Below, piece by piece: positions 1-7,784 of a stretch of DNA of 64,000 bases (positions within the stretch are counted from its first letter, which is position 1; the number at the start of each line of letters is the position of its first letter). The stretch is taken from the NCBI RefSeq assembly GCF_030269325.1, contig NZ_BSTD01000002.1:992001-1056000 (forward strand), in the 5' to 3' direction. Origin of the DNA: Amycolatopsis sp. NBRC 101858. GTDB taxonomy: Bacteria > Actinomycetota > Actinomycetes > Mycobacteriales > Pseudonocardiaceae. A program made the position numbers and the translations under genes. The notes below the pieces were generated by a model, which did not search any database, was not told the DNA's origin, and saw only the letters and a list, made by a program, of their open reading frames with translations.

Positions 1-342
1 CTGGAGGGTCGCGGGCAGCCGGTCGCCGATCACCTGCGTCACCGGCTGCCCGCTCGCCATCGACGTCCCGAAGTCCCCGGTGGCCAGGCCGCGCAGGTAG
101 TGCCCGTACTGCACCCACAGCGGGTCGTCCAGCCCGAGCTCCACCCGCTTGGCCGCCACCAGGTCGGCGGGCGCGGTGAGCCCGAGCGCGGCCCGCACCG
201 GGTCGCCGGGGACCAGGTGGATCATCAGGAACGCCGCGGTCAGCAGCGCCCAGAGCGAGACGGCGAAGCGGGCGAGCCGCCGCGCGGCGAACGCCGGCCA
301 CGGGCTGCCCCGCAGGCCGGCGGGCGCCGCCGCCGTGGTCAT
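1..342 (-). CDS. Dipeptide/oligopeptide ABC transporter permease, DppB-like (partial, runs off the left edge)
   Basis: This is the N-terminal 114 residues of a membrane permease of the peptide/nickel ABC importer class. A cytoplasmic Arg/Ala-rich start is followed by one hydrophobic helix and then HLVPGDPV, the family hallmark just after the first membrane helix. Further on, LGLDDPLWVQYGHYL and GDFGTS match the usual DppB/OppB N-terminus. ATG at 342 overlaps the stop of the upstream substrate-binding protein (ATGA), so the two are co-translated. The remaining helices and the EAA loop lie outside the window. By context it imports peptides or modified amino acids for the salvage genes upstream. 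Confidence 0.9.
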   Translation of the reverse strand, partial: MTTAAAPAGLRGSPWPAFAARRLARFAVSLWALLTAAFLMIHLVPGDPVRAALGLTAPADLVAAKRVELGLDDPLWVQYGHYLRGLATGDFGTSMASGQPVTQVIGDRLPATLQ

Positions 343-1931
343 TTCGCGTACATCCGGATCGACGCCGGCGTCACGCTGCCCTGGCTGAGCTCGAACTTCG
401 CGCCGCTGCCGTAGACCGGCACGACGGAGTCGAAGTAGGGCACCGCGTCCACCCGCTTGACCAGCGCGCTCTCCGCCGCGGTCCAGTCCGCGCAGCTGGC
501 GTCGCCTGCCTTCGAAGCCGCCTGCTGCGTGCCCTGGTCGTAACCGGGGTTGCTGATGTGGGCGAAGTTCGTGCCGTCGGGCGCGGCCGGGCCGGAGACG
601 AACGGGACCAGCTGGCTCGGCAGCGAGAACCCGACCGGGGCGAGGGACACTTCCCACTCACCGGTGCCGAACAGCACCTGGCTCAGGCCGGGGCTGTCGA
701 CCGCCTTGAGCGTCACGTCCGCACCGAGCGACTTCCACGTCTGCTGCGCGAGCTCCGCGGTCGGCGCCATCGTCGGGCCGAGCTGGGTGCCGTAGAGGAC
801 GGTGAGCGCGAGCTTCTTGCCGTCCTTGACGCGCACGCCGTCCGGGCCGGCCTTCCAGCCCGCCGCGTCCAGGGCGGAAGCCGCCGCGGCCGGGTCGTGG
901 GCCGGCAGGTTGCCGCTGACGGTGTCGCCCGGGCACACCTTCGGCTCGTTCGTGATCATCCCCTGCGACGGCTTGCCGGCACCGCTGGTCAGCACCTTGC
1001 CGAGCTGGGGCAGGTCGAGCGCCTGGGTGAGCGCCTTCCGGACGGCCTCGTCCTGCCCGGGCCGCCCGGCCGCCTGGTTGTAGAAGATCTCGCCCATCGG
1101 CGCGGTGAAGTCGCCGTGGAAGAGCTTGCGCGCCTCCAGCCGCTGCCGGTCCGGCCCGTTGATCGCGGCCGCGCTGAGCTCGCCCGACAGCAGCAGGTTG
1201 GTCGCGGTCGTGGTGTTCGGGATGACCCGGACGACGACCTTGTCCGGCAGGCCCGGCTCGGCCTTCCAGTCGCCGGGGCCCCACGTGTAGTCCTTGCGGC
1301 GGGTGAACGTGTAGTGGTCGTTGGGCACGGCCTCGGTGACGGAGAACATCCCGGTGCCGGCTTCGCCCCTGGCGAGCAGCTTGCGGTCGGCGAGCCCCTT
1401 CGCGCAGGCGATCGGCACCCCGCCGACGTTGCGCGCCAGGAACGCGTCCGGTTTCCCGCTGGTGACGCTGATCGTGCGGGTCGCCTCGTCCGCCGTCGCC
1501 TTGGTGCCGGGGGCGATGTAGAGGCCGGCGATGGGCGACTTGTTCGCCGGGTCGCCGATGAAGTTCACGTTGGCCGCGACGTCGGCGGCGGTCAGCGGGC
1601 TGCCGTCCGCGCACGTGAGGCCGGGGCGCAGCGTGAAGGACGCGGTCGTCGTCGACGCCTCCCACTTCGCCGCCAGCCCGGCGATGGGCTTGCCGTCGCC
1701 GTCGACGTTCAGCAGCGTGTCGTAGAGGAACCGGTCGACCTGGATGGCCACCGACAGCACGGTCATGTGCGGGTCGAGGCTGCCGGGGTCGGAGCCGACG
1801 CCGAGGCTGAACGTCTTGCCGTCCACCGGGGTGCCGTCGCCGGAGCCCGGGCCGCTGCCCGATCCCCCGCAGGCGGTCGCGGTCAGGGCGAGCACCCCGA
1901 GCAGGACCGCCGCGGTCCTCGTCTTGGTCAT
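339..1931 (-). CDS. Peptide ABC transporter substrate-binding lipoprotein (SBP family 5)
   Basis: A 530-residue extracellular solute-binding protein of family 5 (DppA/OppA class), which captures peptides or similar ligands for the adjacent permease. The N-terminus is a lipoprotein signal peptide with lipobox TATAC and modified Cys21, followed by a Gly/Ser linker. The mature part contains the family-type segment LGVGSDPGSLDPHMT near residue 45. Its start ATG (1931) overlaps the stop of the serine hydrolase upstream and its stop overlaps the permease start, so it is the third gene of a tightly coupled operon. The ligand cannot be read from sequence. N-acyl or D-configured peptides are an inference from the neighbours. 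Confidence 0.9.
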   Translation of the reverse strand: MTKTRTAAVLLGVLALTATACGGSGSGPGSGDGTPVDGKTFSLGVGSDPGSLDPHMTVLSVAIQVDRFLYDTLLNVDGDGKPIAGLAAKWEASTTTASFTLRPGLTCADGSPLTAADVAANVNFIGDPANKSPIAGLYIAPGTKATADEATRTISVTSGKPDAFLARNVGGVPIACAKGLADRKLLARGEAGTGMFSVTEAVPNDHYTFTRRKDYTWGPGDWKAEPGLPDKVVVRVIPNTTTATNLLLSGELSAAAINGPDRQRLEARKLFHGDFTAPMGEIFYNQAAGRPGQDEAVRKALTQALDLPQLGKVLTSGAGKPSQGMITNEPKVCPGDTVSGNLPAHDPAAAASALDAAGWKAGPDGVRVKDGKKLALTVLYGTQLGPTMAPTAELAQQTWKSLGADVTLKAVDSPGLSQVLFGTGEWEVSLAPVGFSLPSQLVPFVSGPAAPDGTNFAHISNPGYDQGTQQAASKAGDASCADWTAAESALVKRVDAVPYFDSVVPVYGSGAKFELSQGSVTPASIRMYAK

Positions 1932-2818
1932 GGGGTTTCCTTCCGCAGGTGGTCCACGGCGAGGCGGGCCGCCTCGCCGATCGCGGCGTCGACGGCGGGT
2001 TGCCGCTCGGCGAGGGAGTCCGCGCGGGTGAAGACGGCGACGGCGAACCGGCGACCGTCCGGGTAGGACACGACACCGGCTTCGTTGCGAACCGCCGGGA
2101 GCGTGCCGGTCTTGGCCGCGATCGCGACGTCGGAGGGGAAGCCGGACGAGATCCGGTGCGGCCAGATCTGCTTCGCCATGATCGACCGCACCCGCTCGCA
2201 CGCCGCCGGTTCCGCGGCACGGTCGGTCCAGATCGCTTCCAGCAGCGTGGTGATCTCCCGGGGCGTGGACGCCGACGTGCGCTCGGGGTCGAGCACCGCG
2301 AGCTTCCACGTCTGCTCCGGCGTCGCGGCGGCGAACACCGCATCGAGATCGGCGTCTTCGGCCGCGCCGAGATCCGCCAGCACGGAGGCGAAGAGGTCCT
2401 CGCAGCAGCCGATCAGGCGCGTGCGGCGCAGGTCCAGGTCGGCGAGGACGCGATCGACGGCGTCCTGGCCGACGCGGTGGAAAAGAACGTCGGTCGCCGC
2501 GTTGTCGCTCATCGTCAGCATGAACAGCGCGAGGTCGCGCCAGGTCATCTCGACGTCGTCGGCGCACCCCGCCGTGCCGATCCCGCCGATGCGGTAGCGG
2601 CTCCCGACGCGGGTCCGCTCGGTCTCGTCGAGGCGGCCCGCGACGACCTCACGGGCGTAGGCGACGGCGACCGGGATCTTGAACACCGACGCGAGCACCA
2701 CCGGGTCGTCCGCGCCGACCGCGACCTCCGGCGCGCCGCCGATCTCCCGCGCGTGCAGGAAACCCCGCGCGCCGGCTTCGCGGAAGATGCCGGCGATCGC
2801 CGTCTCGACCAGGCTCAC
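1928..2818 (-). CDS. Class A beta-lactamase-fold serine hydrolase
   Basis: A 296-residue protein of the penicillin-recognising serine enzyme superfamily with the three class A landmarks: SxxK (SVFK, about residue 42), SDN (MSDNAATD, about residue 105) and KTG (AAKTGTLP, about residue 237). I do not see the ExxLN omega-loop motif carrying the deacylating glutamate of true class A beta-lactamases; the equivalent stretch is Asp/Ala-rich. It may therefore act as a peptidase or esterase rather than a resistance enzyme. There is no obvious signal peptide. The GTG start at 2818 overlaps the stop of the CubicO-type hydrolase, and the gene ends overlapping the transporter binding protein. This places it in a peptide-uptake operon. 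Confidence 0.85.
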   Translation of the reverse strand: MSLVETAIAGIFREAGARGFLHAREIGGAPEVAVGADDPVVLASVFKIPVAVAYAREVVAGRLDETERTRVGSRYRIGGIGTAGCADDVEMTWRDLALFMLTMSDNAATDVLFHRVGQDAVDRVLADLDLRRTRLIGCCEDLFASVLADLGAAEDADLDAVFAAATPEQTWKLAVLDPERTSASTPREITTLLEAIWTDRAAEPAACERVRSIMAKQIWPHRISSGFPSDVAIAAKTGTLPAVRNEAGVVSYPDGRRFAVAVFTRADSLAERQPAVDAAIGEAARLAVDHLRKETP

Positions 2819-4200
2819 GCGCTCACCCGCCGGTCGGCCCGCCCGGTGTGCAGGTAGAGCGCGCGGCCGGTGCCGTCGTCGCCGACGAAGGCGTGCGGCA
2901 GGTACATCCCCTGCATCGGCTCGGCCAGGATCAGCGTGTCGCCGTTCATCGCGACCAGCTCGGACTTCTCCGGCTTGGCCAGCTCCGCGAAGATCCCCTT
3001 CGGCACGCGCTCGACCCAGACGCGGCCGTCGTCGTCCTGGCTGACCGTGATGTCCGCGACCGATGACGCGTACTCGCCGACGTACCGCGTGGCGTCGATG
3101 CGCGGCGCGTCCGCGGCCGGCACCGGCGGGACGGCGAGCTCGATGCCGGTCAGCTCCTTGAGCAGGTGACCCACGACCTCGGTGTAGACGGGGATGGGGT
3201 CGCCGCCGTTGGTCAGCAGCGCGACGGCGACGTCGTGGCCCGGCGCGAGGCGCAGGAACGACGACTGGCCGATCGTGCCGCCGTCGTGGCCGACGACCTC
3301 GCCGCCCGCCCAGTCGAACAGCGACCAGCCGAGGCCCCACGCGTCGCCCATCAGGCCGAGGTCGGGCAGCTCCACCACGCGTTCCCGCATGGCGCGCGCG
3401 TTTTCCGCGCTGAGCACGCGGGTGCCGTCCGGGCCTTCGCCGTCACGCAGGTGCATGCCGGCGAACGTCACCAGGTCGCGCGGGCGCATCGCGAGCATCG
3501 AGCCGGCCGGGGCGTTGGACGGCGCCAGTGCCCAGATGCCGGCGGGTTCCGGTTCGGCACCGGGCTCCGGCGCCACGTGGCCCAGCGCGGCCCGGAAGCG
3601 GATCGCCTCGTACGGGCTCGCGGCGGCGTGCGTCAGTCCCAAGGGGACGAACAGGTGCTCGGCCAGGCAGTCGTTGTAGGACTTGCCGCGCAGCACCTCC
3701 ACGACGCGGCCGAGCACGCAGAACCCGGCGTTGTTGTAGGAGAACATCTCGCCGGGGGCGAACAGCTGGGGCACGTCGCCGAGGGTGGCGACGAGCTTCT
3801 CGACGCAGTCGTCGCCGCGGCCGGTGTCGGTGAAGATGTCGCCCTCGAACCCGGCGGTGTGGCACATGAGCTGCCGGACGGTGATCCGCGCGGCGGCGTC
3901 CTCGTCGCCCAGCTTGAACTCGGGCAGGTACTTCCGGATCGGCGCGTCGAGGTCGAGCGTGCCTTCGTCGACGAGCTGCAGCGCCAGGGTCGTCGTCCAG
4001 ATCTTGGTGATGGAGCCGATCTGGAACAGCGAATCGGCGTCGGCCTCGACACCGGTGCCCTTGTTGAGCACGCCGGCCGCGTGGTCGATGATCTCGCCGC
4101 CGGCGTACACGGCCACGGCCGCGCCGGGCACGTGGTGCTCGGCCAGGAGGGCGGGCAGCCGGCTTTCGAGCCAGGCGGCGAGTTCGGTGAGTTTCGACAT
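2815..4200 (-). CDS. CubicO-type serine hydrolase (beta-lactamase class C/esterase family)
   Basis: A 461-residue serine hydrolase of the beta-lactamase class C/CubicO/D-aminopeptidase family. Visible motifs are SxxK in IGSITKIWTT (about residue 67), the Tyr-x-Asn motif in FSYNNAGF (about residue 160) and the C-terminal H-x-G-type motif GHDGGTIGQ (about residue 315). A C-terminal beta-barrel-like extension follows, as in D-aminopeptidase relatives. No signal peptide is apparent, so it probably acts in the cytoplasm on imported peptides. It is the first gene of the hydrolase-transporter operon, and two copies of the locus operator lie 70-118 bases upstream. The exact substrate (D-amino-acid peptides, beta-lactams or esters) cannot be decided from sequence. 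Confidence 0.88.
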   Translation of the reverse strand: MSKLTELAAWLESRLPALLAEHHVPGAAVAVYAGGEIIDHAAGVLNKGTGVEADADSLFQIGSITKIWTTTLALQLVDEGTLDLDAPIRKYLPEFKLGDEDAAARITVRQLMCHTAGFEGDIFTDTGRGDDCVEKLVATLGDVPQLFAPGEMFSYNNAGFCVLGRVVEVLRGKSYNDCLAEHLFVPLGLTHAAASPYEAIRFRAALGHVAPEPGAEPEPAGIWALAPSNAPAGSMLAMRPRDLVTFAGMHLRDGEGPDGTRVLSAENARAMRERVVELPDLGLMGDAWGLGWSLFDWAGGEVVGHDGGTIGQSSFLRLAPGHDVAVALLTNGGDPIPVYTEVVGHLLKELTGIELAVPPVPAADAPRIDATRYVGEYASSVADITVSQDDDGRVWVERVPKGIFAELAKPEKSELVAMNGDTLILAEPMQGMYLPHAFVGDDGTGRALYLHTGRADRRVSA

Positions 4201-4269
4201 GGTTGCCTCTCGTCCGACGATGGGGAACCGGCGATGCGGGGATGCTAGGACGGGGACCGGGGCGGCCGA

Positions 4270-4318
4270 TTCGTCGAAACCGACGAGACCCGGCGAAACT
4301 TTCATCGCGGCGGACGAA
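4270..4318. promoter_or_regulatory. Tandem operator pair (TTSRTS-N6-GACGAR) upstream of the hydrolase/transporter operon
   Basis: Two 18-bp inverted repeats: 4270-4287 (TTCGTC, 6-base spacer, GACGAG) and 4301-4318 (TTCATC, 6-base spacer, GACGAA). Their starts are 31 bp apart, about three helical turns. They sit between the small 53-residue ORF and the CubicO-type gene, where its promoter must be. The same element recurs at 6697-6714 and 9288-9337. It is probably the operator of the local TetR regulator. Confidence 0.65.
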
Positions 4319-4480
4319 TCACCGCAGCCGCCGGGGCAGGGCGGACCGGGCCGCCGCGTACCCGAGCGCGACCCGGATCTTGACCTTCGACGTGGTGACC
4401 GCCGCCCGGACCGCGTACTGCCGGACCCACACGCGGGCCTCGGCGACGCGGCGGGTGATCGCTTCTTCGGCTGACTCCAT
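4319..4480 (-). CDS. Small hypothetical protein (53 aa)
   Basis: A 53-residue ORF starting MESAEEAITRR with a GGAG motif five bases ahead of the ATG. It is basic and could form one amphipathic helix (EAITRRVAEARVWVRQ), followed by a short, mildly hydrophobic Ala-rich stretch. I recognise no family. It lies between the racemase and the CubicO-type hydrolase on the same strand, and its stop codon abuts the operator pair. It may be a coupled small gene or chance coding. Confidence 0.4.
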   Translation of the reverse strand: MESAEEAITRRVAEARVWVRQYAVRAAVTTSKVKIRVALGYAAARSALPRRLR

Positions 4481-4505
4481 GGGAACTCCGTCCGTTGTGG
4501 ACTGC

Positions 4506-4646
4506 TCAGGCGAAGGTGCACTGCTCGGCCCGCCGGGGCACCCGGAACGCCGCCGGGCAGCAGCAGGACGGCCGTCGTCGGCAGCGCGGTCCGGTCGGCC
4601 CGTCGTGCCGTCCACGGCTCCCCGCCCCACTGCCTGCCGTGGTCAT
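4506..4646 (-). CDS. Possible small Cys-rich peptide (46 aa), coupled to the racemase stop
   Basis: The ATG at 4646 overlaps the racemase stop codon as ATGA, the same coupling used by the other genes of this operon. The product would be a 46-residue, Arg/Gly/Pro-rich peptide with five cysteines, including a CCC run (residues 28-30), and no hydrophobic segment. No family is recognised. The coupling supports expression, but the amino-acid composition is also what random high-GC sequence would give. Confidence 0.3.
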   Translation of the reverse strand: MTTAGSGAGSRGRHDGPTGPRCRRRPSCCCPAAFRVPRRAEQCTFA

Positions 4647-5749
4647 GACGCGAGCCACGACTTCGCGGTCGTCACCTCGGCGAGCCGCGCCGGGATCGGG
4701 GTGACGCCGAGGCCGGGCCCGGACGGCACCGGCAGCCGGCCGCCTTCGAGCACGAACGGTTCGGTGATGTCTTCGGTGTAGAACCGGTCCGACGCCGAGG
4801 TGTCGCCGGGCAGGGTGAACCCGGGCAGGGACGCGAGCGCGACGTTGGCCGCGCGGCCCAGCCCGGTCTCGATCATCCCGCCGCACCACACCGGGACGCC
4901 GTGCGCGGCGCAGACGTCGTGCACCCGCCGCGCCTCCAGGTACCCGCCGACGCGGCTCGGCTTGATGTTGACGATCCGGCACGCGCCGAGCTTGATCGCG
5001 TCGGCGGCCGAGCGGGCGGAGACGACCGACTCGTCCAGGCAGATCGGCGTCCGGATGTGCTTGGCCAGCTCGGCGTGGCCGAGCACGTCCTCCTCTTCGA
5101 GGGGCTGCTCGATCAGCAGCAGCTCGAAGGGGTCGAGCCGCTGCAGCTGAGGCACGTCCGAGAGCGTGTACGCCGTGTTCGCGTCGACCTGCAGCAGGAC
5201 GTCGTCGCCGAAGCGCTCCCGGACCGCGCGCACCGGCTCGACGTCCCAGCCGGGCTCGATCTTCAGCTTGATCCGCAGGTACCCGGCCTCGAGGTAGCCG
5301 CCGACGACGTCCACGAGCTTCGGGATGGTGTCCATGATCCCGACCGACACCCCGCACGGCACCGAGTCGCGGGTGGACCCCAGCGCCGCGCCGAAGGACA
5401 CGCCGTGCGCGCGCAGCTCGGCGTCGAGCACCGCCATCTCCAGCGCGGCCTTGGCCATCCGGTGGCCCTTGAACTTCGCCAGCAGCGGCGCGACCTTGTT
5501 CGCGGTGAGGTCGCCGGCGGCGAGCAGCGTCGGCACGAGGAAGGTCCGCAGCACGTGCTCGACGCCGTCGACGTACTCCGAGGAGTAGAGCGGGTCGACC
5601 ATCGCGCCGCACTCGCCCCAGCCCTCGCCTTCGGACGTCACCGCGCGCAGGAGCAGCAGTTCGCGTTCGGCCTGCGTCCCGAACGACGTCCGGAACGGCG
5701 CCACCAGCGGCATCCGGACGCGCAGGAGTTCCACCCCGGTCAGTTTCAC
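4643..5749 (-). CDS. N-succinylamino acid racemase / o-succinylbenzoate synthase (enolase superfamily)
   Basis: A 368-residue enolase-superfamily enzyme of the MenC/NSAR group. It interconverts N-succinyl (or N-acyl) D- and L-amino acids and often also makes o-succinylbenzoate. The catalytic K-x-K pair is in RIKLKIEPGWD (about residue 163), metal ligands are in VDANTAY, IEQPLEEED and LDESVV, and the second-face lysine is in VNIKPSRVGG. The length and many blocks match the Amycolatopsis N-acylamino acid racemase as I remember it. The start is GTG at 5749, with GGAGGA ahead of it, overlapping the stop of the GNAT gene. The neighbouring GNAT and M20 genes favour the racemase role over menaquinone synthesis. 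Confidence 0.93.
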   Translation of the reverse strand: MKLTGVELLRVRMPLVAPFRTSFGTQAERELLLLRAVTSEGEGWGECGAMVDPLYSSEYVDGVEHVLRTFLVPTLLAAGDLTANKVAPLLAKFKGHRMAKAALEMAVLDAELRAHGVSFGAALGSTRDSVPCGVSVGIMDTIPKLVDVVGGYLEAGYLRIKLKIEPGWDVEPVRAVRERFGDDVLLQVDANTAYTLSDVPQLQRLDPFELLLIEQPLEEEDVLGHAELAKHIRTPICLDESVVSARSAADAIKLGACRIVNIKPSRVGGYLEARRVHDVCAAHGVPVWCGGMIETGLGRAANVALASLPGFTLPGDTSASDRFYTEDITEPFVLEGGRLPVPSGPGLGVTPIPARLAEVTTAKSWLAS

Positions 5750-6630
5750 GACGATTCCTCCTTCGCGACCACGTACCAGCCGGCCCGATCGAATCCGGCG
5801 ACCGAGGCGCCGCCGGCCAGCAGGCCGCCGAGCACCTCCCGCAGCGCCACCCGCCACGCCCGGCCCCGGCCGGGGTCGGCACGCCGGAGCGCCTCGATGT
5901 CCGGCGGCACGGCGACGAGCACGAGCGGCGCGTCGGCGGAGCCGGAGACCGGGCCACCGTCGGCGCCGGCCGCCAGCGCGACCGCGGCGCCCCGGACTCG
6001 CAGCGCGGCCGCGTCGAGCCGGGCCGGCCGGCCCTCGGCGGCCGCCCGCACGGACGGGCTCGCCAGGTCCCAGACGGCCATCAGCCGGTCGGTGTCGCCC
6101 CCGCTGTTGATGCCGTCCTCCATCGGGCCGTAGAAGTCCGGCAGGTACTGCTCCGCGCGGGCGGCGAGCTTGGTCAGGTTGAAGTGGGCGTTGCGCCGCA
6201 CCAGCGGGTCGAACGTCCACGAGATCACCGGGACGCCCTGGCTCAGCGCCCACGCGCGCTGGTGCAGCTTGAGCGCGAAGCCGATGCCGCGGCCGTGCCC
6301 GGCGGTGGCGACGCCGGCGATGTGGCTGTGCAGTCCCCCCTTCGCGGGACCGCCGAAGAACCCGAAGCAGGCGCCGAGCAGGTCGGGCCCGTCGAACGCG
6401 CCCCCGACGTAGTTGCCCGCCGAAACCATGGCGCGCAACAGTTCCGACGTCACGGGCTGGTTGCCGGGCGCCGGGCGCCAGATCGACTCGAAGAGCCGGG
6501 TCACGGCGGTCAGGTCGGCGACCTCGGCCAGGGTCCGGACCTGGACCCCCGAGGCCGTGGCGGCGGCGGTCGCCGTGGCGGCCGCCTCGTCCCGCAGCGG
6601 CGGGGCTGTGTTCGTCACGACTTCTGTCAC
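5746..6630 (-). CDS. GNAT-family acyltransferase, probable D-amino acid N-succinyltransferase
   Basis: A 294-residue GNAT-fold protein. The acyl-CoA-binding loop signature is visible as GVATAGHGRGIGFALK (about residues 115-130). The following WTFDPLVRRNAHFNLTKL block is the one I associate with racemase-linked GNATs. In Geobacillus kaustophilus a GNAT partner of the racemase succinylates D-amino acids from succinyl-CoA, and the same role is inferred here. The N-terminal 40 residues are Ala/Thr-rich and probably disordered. The start is taken as GTG 6630 (GGAGAGG nine bases upstream); GTG 6618 is an alternative. Its stop overlaps the racemase start, and an operator copy lies 67-84 bases upstream inside the M20 gene. 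Confidence 0.85.
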   Translation of the reverse strand: MTEVVTNTAPPLRDEAAATATAAATASGVQVRTLAEVADLTAVTRLFESIWRPAPGNQPVTSELLRAMVSAGNYVGGAFDGPDLLGACFGFFGGPAKGGLHSHIAGVATAGHGRGIGFALKLHQRAWALSQGVPVISWTFDPLVRRNAHFNLTKLAARAEQYLPDFYGPMEDGINSGGDTDRLMAVWDLASPSVRAAAEGRPARLDAAALRVRGAAVALAAGADGGPVSGSADAPLVLVAVPPDIEALRRADPGRGRAWRVALREVLGGLLAGGASVAGFDRAGWYVVAKEESS

Positions 6631-6662
6631 GCCTCCGATCCTCTCCGGAGACCGCCGGCGGG

Positions 6663-7784
6663 TCACCGTTGTCCCGCACCGGATTCGCCCCGCGCGTTCG
6701 TCGGGGCGGACGAACTCCGTTGCGTCAGCACGGTTTCGGTGAGTGCCTTGAGGAGCGCGGTGCGGCGGGGCAGCTCGGCGACGAGGACGTGCTCGTCGTC
6801 GGCGTGGGCGCCGCCGCCGACCGCGCCGAGGCCGTCGAGCGTCGGAATGCCCAGCCCGGCCGTGATGTTGCCGTCGGACGCGCCGCCGACCGCCGCTTCC
6901 GTGAGCGTCCCGGCCGCGAGCTCGTTCGCGAGGGCGAAGAGGTCCGACGACGCTTTCGCTTCCAGGGGCGGCCGGTTGACGCCGCCGGCGATGCGGATCC
7001 GCGCGTGGGCCAGCACCGGCGTCAGGCTCCTCACGGCCGCGTCGACGCGCTGCTGTTCGGCCGCGTCCCACGCCCGCACGTCGACCGCGACGCCCGCCGC
7101 GGCGGGCACGGTGTTGGTCGTCGTGCCGGCGCTCAGCGCGGTCGGGACGACGGTCGTCCCCCGGGCCGGGTCGGCGAGCGCCGCCACCGCGAGGATCTGG
7201 TGGGCGACCTCGATCCCCGCGTTGACGCCCTTTTCCGGTTCGAGCCCGGCGTGCGCGGCGCGGCCCTCGACCTCGATCCGGTACAGGGAAACGCCTTTGC
7301 GGCGGGTCTTGAGCGCGCCGCCGTCGGCCGAGGCTTCGAGCACGAAGACCGCGTCGCACGTCTTGGCTTCGTCCTCGATCAGCATGCGGGACAGCGGTGA
7401 GCCGATTTCCTCGTCGCCGGTGACGAGGATCGAAAGCCCGTCCCGGTCCGGCAGTGCCGCGGCGGCGTGCAGGGCCATCACGACGCCGGCCTTCATGTCG
7501 AAGCAGCCGGGTCCGCGCAGGACGCCGTCGCGGACCTCGAAGGGGTGCGTGCGCAGGGAACCCAATGGCCACACGGTGTCGTGGTGACCGAGCAGCAGGA
7601 CACGCGGCGGGCCGTCGCCGAACCGCCAGCGCAGGTGGGTGCAGCCGTCGGTGACGAGGCGCTCGGGTTCGGCGCCGAGCAGGCGGCGCCCGATCCCGGC
7701 GACGGCTTCGGCACTGCGCGCGACGGCGTCGTGGTCCGCCGACGGCGATTCGCAACGGACGAGCGTCCCGATGTCGTCGATCAC
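6663..7784 (-). CDS. M20-family metallopeptidase, probable N-succinyl/N-acyl-L-amino acid hydrolase
   Basis: A 373-residue zinc-dependent hydrolase of the M20/carboxypeptidase G2 class. Metal-binding and catalytic elements are LLLGHHDTVW (His and Asp, about residue 70), GPGCFDMKAG (bridging Asp) and VTGDEEIGS (catalytic Glu-Glu). A dimerisation insert begins near KGVSLYRIEVEGRAAHAG. In the known D-to-L conversion pathway an M20 enzyme removes the succinyl group from the L-product, which fits the racemase two genes downstream. The start is GTG 7784, overlapping the stop of the deacylase. The C-terminal coding region contains a copy of the locus operator, which may allow a second promoter for the GNAT and racemase genes. 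Confidence 0.88.
   Translation of the reverse strand: MIDDIGTLVRCESPSADHDAVARSAEAVAGIGRRLLGAEPERLVTDGCTHLRWRFGDGPPRVLLLGHHDTVWPLGSLRTHPFEVRDGVLRGPGCFDMKAGVVMALHAAAALPDRDGLSILVTGDEEIGSPLSRMLIEDEAKTCDAVFVLEASADGGALKTRRKGVSLYRIEVEGRAAHAGLEPEKGVNAGIEVAHQILAVAALADPARGTTVVPTALSAGTTTNTVPAAAGVAVDVRAWDAAEQQRVDAAVRSLTPVLAHARIRIAGGVNRPPLEAKASSDLFALANELAAGTLTEAAVGGASDGNITAGLGIPTLDGLGAVGGGAHADDEHVLVAELPRRTALLKALTETVLTQRSSSAPTNARGESGAGQR
6697..6714. promoter_or_regulatory. Single operator copy (TTCGTC-N6-GACGAA) inside the 3' end of the M20 gene
   Basis: A perfect 6+6 inverted repeat with a GGGGCG spacer, identical in design to the tandem operators at 4270-4318 and 9288-9337. It is 67-84 bases upstream of the GNAT start codon, so it could control an internal promoter for the GNAT-racemase pair. 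No convincing second copy lies 31-32 bp away. Confidence 0.5.

Noticed and set aside
1928..4200. Beta-lactam resistance genes.
   Set aside because: Both enzymes belong to the penicillin-recognising superfamily, but the operon is a peptide importer and one lacks the class A deacylating motif, so a resistance call is not supported.
4643..5749. Menaquinone biosynthesis (menC).
   Set aside because: The family does include o-succinylbenzoate synthases, but no other men genes are nearby, while the GNAT and M20 partners of the racemase pathway are.
6669..6686. A possible second operator copy beside 6697-6714.
   Set aside because: TTGTCC-N6-GGATTC matches too few positions and is 28 rather than 31-32 bp away.
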